From: Candidatus Hydrogenedentota bacterium
Lineage (GTDB): Bacteria > Hydrogenedentota > Hydrogenedentia > Hydrogenedentales > SLHB01
Length of the DNA stretch: 7,310 nucleotides
Direction: 5' to 3'
Assembly: GCA_026387845.1 (NCBI GenBank)
Contig: JAPLKX010000656.1
Location: 1-7,310 of the forward strand
Shown here: positions 6,058 to 7,310 of the stretch, in pieces
How positions within the stretch are numbered: the first letter of the stretch is position 1
Layout of the letters: every line of letters starts with the position of its first letter
Position numbers and translations under genes: made by a program
The notes under the pieces: model-generated
Databases searched by the model: none
What the model saw: the letters and a program-made list of their open reading frames with translations, nothing else
Told to the model about the DNA's origin: nothing

Positions 6058-6507
6058 TTAAAACGCCTTTTTTGAGTCAATCAGGAGCGTCACCGGACCG
6101 TCGTTCAACACCTGCACGTCCATGTGAGCCCCGAACGAGCCCGTCGCCACATGCAAACCCGACACCGAAAGCCGCCGCACCACACTTTCGTACAAGGGTA
6201 CGGCCTGTTCGGGCCGGGCAGCGGTTGTAAAAGAGGGCCGGCGGCCCTTGCGGCAGTCGCCGTGCAAGGTGAACTGTGAAATCACCAGCACCCCGCCCCC
6301 GATGTCCTGCACGGACAGGTTGAACTTGCTGGAGGTGTCCTGGAAACAGCGTAAACCCAAGAGTTTCTCCGCCATATAAGCAGCATCGGCCTCGGCGTCG
6401 CCCATCTCCACGCCCAAAAAGACAACCAGCCCCCGGCCTATTTGGCCGATTGTCTCGCCGTCAACCGCGACGGAAGCTTCCGCGGCTCGCTGAACCACTG
6501 CCCTCAC
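6058..6507 (-). CDS. dtd: D-aminoacyl-tRNA deacylase
   Basis: This cytoplasmic homodimeric editing enzyme hydrolyses D-amino acids (and Gly from tRNA-Ala in the known family) from mischarged tRNAs. The 149-residue product has the normal family length. It starts with VRAVVQRAAEASVAVDGE and has GVEMGD, the SQFTL motif at 77-81 with Thr80, HGDCRKGRRPSFT after it, and NDGPVT with the cross-subunit Gly137-Pro138 proofreading motif. These positions match E. coli Dtd numbering. The GTG at 6507 is chosen over an upstream in-frame ATG at 6543. GAGGAG (6513-6518) lies 5 nt before it, and the homology begins exactly there. It is the first gene of the five-gene minus-strand operon. Its TAA is followed without a gap by the GTG of the asparagine-synthase-like gene. 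Confidence 0.98.
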   Translation of the reverse strand: MRAVVQRAAEASVAVDGETIGQIGRGLVVFLGVEMGDAEADAAYMAEKLLGLRCFQDTSSKFNLSVQDIGGGVLVISQFTLHGDCRKGRRPSFTTAARPEQAVPLYESVVRRLSVSGLHVATGSFGAHMDVQVLNDGPVTLLIDSKKAF

Positions 6508-6512
6508 GGTCT

Positions 6513-6518
6513 CTCCTC
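6513..6518 (-). promoter_or_regulatory. Ribosome binding site of dtd
   Basis: GAGGAG on the minus strand, 5 nt before the GTG at 6507. It decides the start: the longer frame from 6543 has no comparable signal and adds 12 residues that no Dtd needs. Confidence 0.85.
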
Positions 6519-6542
6519 GGCCTGCACACATCACCTCACCCA

Positions 6543-6571
6543 AGTCTAACAGGGAACAGGGGGAGGATCAA
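6543..6571 (-). promoter_or_regulatory. Candidate sigma70-type promoter of the dtd operon
   Basis: On the minus strand TTGATC (6566-6571) and TAGACT (6543-6548) are 17 nt apart, each matching consensus at 4 of 6 positions. Transcription would start near 6536, about 29 nt before the dtd start codon. It is placed well for the operon but is only moderately strong by sequence. Confidence 0.42.
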
Positions 6572-6632
6572 AAGCGGGAGCCCGATGCTAAAGGCTATCC
6601 GAATTTGTGCACCGCATTTGAGTCAAGGCTGA

Positions 6633-6658
6633 CGTCGCGCCGAGACGCGCTCGCGACG
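6633..6658. repeat. Inverted repeat in the divergent intergenic region
   Basis: CGTCGCG (6633-6639) and CGCGACG (6652-6658) are perfect 7-bp arms separated by 12 nt. No T tract follows on either strand, so it is not a standard terminator. It lies upstream of both the dtd operon and the ABC gene and could be an operator. The rest of 6572-6770 shows no gene, no tRNA and no convincing plus-strand promoter; a short direct repeat AAGGCT occurs at 6591 and 6625. Confidence 0.35.
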
Positions 6659-6770
6659 CTGCCTGGAAGTTTGGGGTTGATCGGATAAATCGTGTAGCCT
6701 TGCCCGCGAGGAATCCGACGGCCGGGTTGCGCGCTGAACAAATACAGCTTGTTCCGTGTTAGCAAGAGCG

Positions 6771-6776
6771 AGGAGG
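6771..6776 (+). promoter_or_regulatory. Ribosome binding site deciding the ABC ATPase start
   Basis: A perfect AGGAGG. The ATG at 6777 touches it directly, which is too close. The in-frame ATG at 6783 is 6 nt away and is the likely initiation codon. Confidence 0.85.
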
Positions 6777-6782
6777 ATGGCC

Positions 6783-7310
6783 ATGGCATCCCTGCAATCC
6801 CAGTCAGGTACGCGTGAAGTTGTATTTCGCATTCAAGACGTGCGAAAAGAGTACCCGATGGGCGAAGTGGTGGTGACGGCGCTGCGTGACGCCACCCTCG
6901 ATATCTACGCGGGCGAATTCGCCGTTATCCTCGGCCCGAGCGGCTCGGGCAAGAGCACTTTGCTCAACATCATCGGCGGGATCGACACACCCACCAGCGG
7001 CCGCGTCCTGTTCCGCGGGGAAGACCTTTCGGCTTACAGCGACGCCCAACTGACACAGTACCGGCGCAGGCACATCGGGTTCGTGTTCCAGTTCTACAAC
7101 CTCATGCCGAACCTGACCGCGCTTGAGAACGTCGAGATGGCCACCGAAATCTCGGCCAGCCCGCTCGACCCCCTCGAAACCCTCCGCCTCGTTGATCTTC
7201 TCCCGCGCCGGGACCATTTCCCCTCGCAACTGTCCGGGGGCGAGCAGCAGCGCGTCGCCATTGCGCGGGCCGTCGCCAAACGGCCGGACATCCTGCTGTG
7301 CGACGAGCCC
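6783..7310 (+). CDS. ABC transporter ATP-binding protein (MacB/LolD type), C-terminus off the right edge
   Basis: This is the ATPase subunit that should power an FtsX/MacB-type transporter at the inner membrane, for lipoproteins, peptides or drugs; the substrate cannot be told. The 176 visible residues include the Walker A loop GPSGSGKST at 51-59 and the family segment LLNIIGGIDTPTSGRV. The Q-loop Gln103 lies in GFVFQFYNLMPNLTALENVEM, the signature LSGGEQQR at 150-157, and the start of Walker B, ILLCDEP, at 170-176, where the window ends. The LolD/MacB group is indicated by the GGID turn and the YNLMPNLTALENV stretch. Full members are about 220-250 residues, so some 50-75 are missing; a permease gene would be expected next. 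It is divergent from the dtd operon. I found no convincing promoter of its own in the intergenic region. Confidence 0.96.
   Translation, partial: MASLQSQSGTREVVFRIQDVRKEYPMGEVVVTALRDATLDIYAGEFAVILGPSGSGKSTLLNIIGGIDTPTSGRVLFRGEDLSAYSDAQLTQYRRRHIGFVFQFYNLMPNLTALENVEMATEISASPLDPLETLRLVDLLPRRDHFPSQLSGGEQQRVAIARAVAKRPDILLCDEP

Noticed and set aside
6508..6782. A tRNA, small RNA or plus-strand promoter in the divergent intergenic region
   Set aside because: No cloverleaf, no hairpin with a T tract, and no properly spaced -35/-10 pair on the plus strand were found by eye.

Overview
The window looks like chromosomal DNA from a GC-rich, probably Gram-negative-type bacterium. The coding parts are clearly GC-rich, Shine-Dalgarno sequences are well formed, and the protein families are ordinary bacterial ones. 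I cannot name the lineage. The mix of a GT2-TPR glycosyltransferase, a divergent asparagine-synthase relative and a MacB/LolD-type ABC ATPase would fit several environmental phyla.

Layout from left to right. (1) Positions 1-1277, minus strand: an M32 (Taq-type) zinc carboxypeptidase whose C-terminus runs off the left edge. (2) Positions 1278-1831: a visibly AT-richer intergenic island. It has a good sigma70-type promoter, two tiny plus-strand ORFs (36 and 30 residues), each with a good ribosome binding site, and a U-tailed hairpin terminator between them. Both predicted peptides are very hydrophobic, acidic and rich in phenylalanine, and I recognise neither. (3) Positions 1832-6507, minus strand: a tightly packed five-gene operon. 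In transcription order it encodes a D-aminoacyl-tRNA deacylase (Dtd), an asparagine-synthase-like protein, a formyltransferase of the Fmt/sugar-formyltransferase fold, a GT2 glycosyltransferase with C-terminal TPRs, and a GNAT acetyltransferase. Junctions are 0 nt, 3 nt, 11-nt overlap and 11-nt overlap, so translational coupling is likely. (4) Positions 6508-6782: a divergent intergenic region with a plausible minus-strand promoter and an inverted repeat. (5) Positions 6783-7310, plus strand: an ABC transporter ATPase running off the right edge inside Walker B.

Apart from Dtd, the operon enzymes are all group-transfer types (amido, formyl, glycosyl, acetyl). This suggests decoration of a surface glycan or small molecule, but that is inference. 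The asparagine-synthase-like protein keeps its N-terminal Cys-Gly-Ile and most of the C-terminal synthase landmarks. It lacks the SGGxDS ATP-pyrophosphatase loop entirely and has a shortened glutaminase domain, so it is unlikely to do normal asparagine-synthetase chemistry.

The two features most worth attention are the micro-ORF pair at 1370-1759 and the P-loop-less asparagine-synthase relative at 4456-6057.
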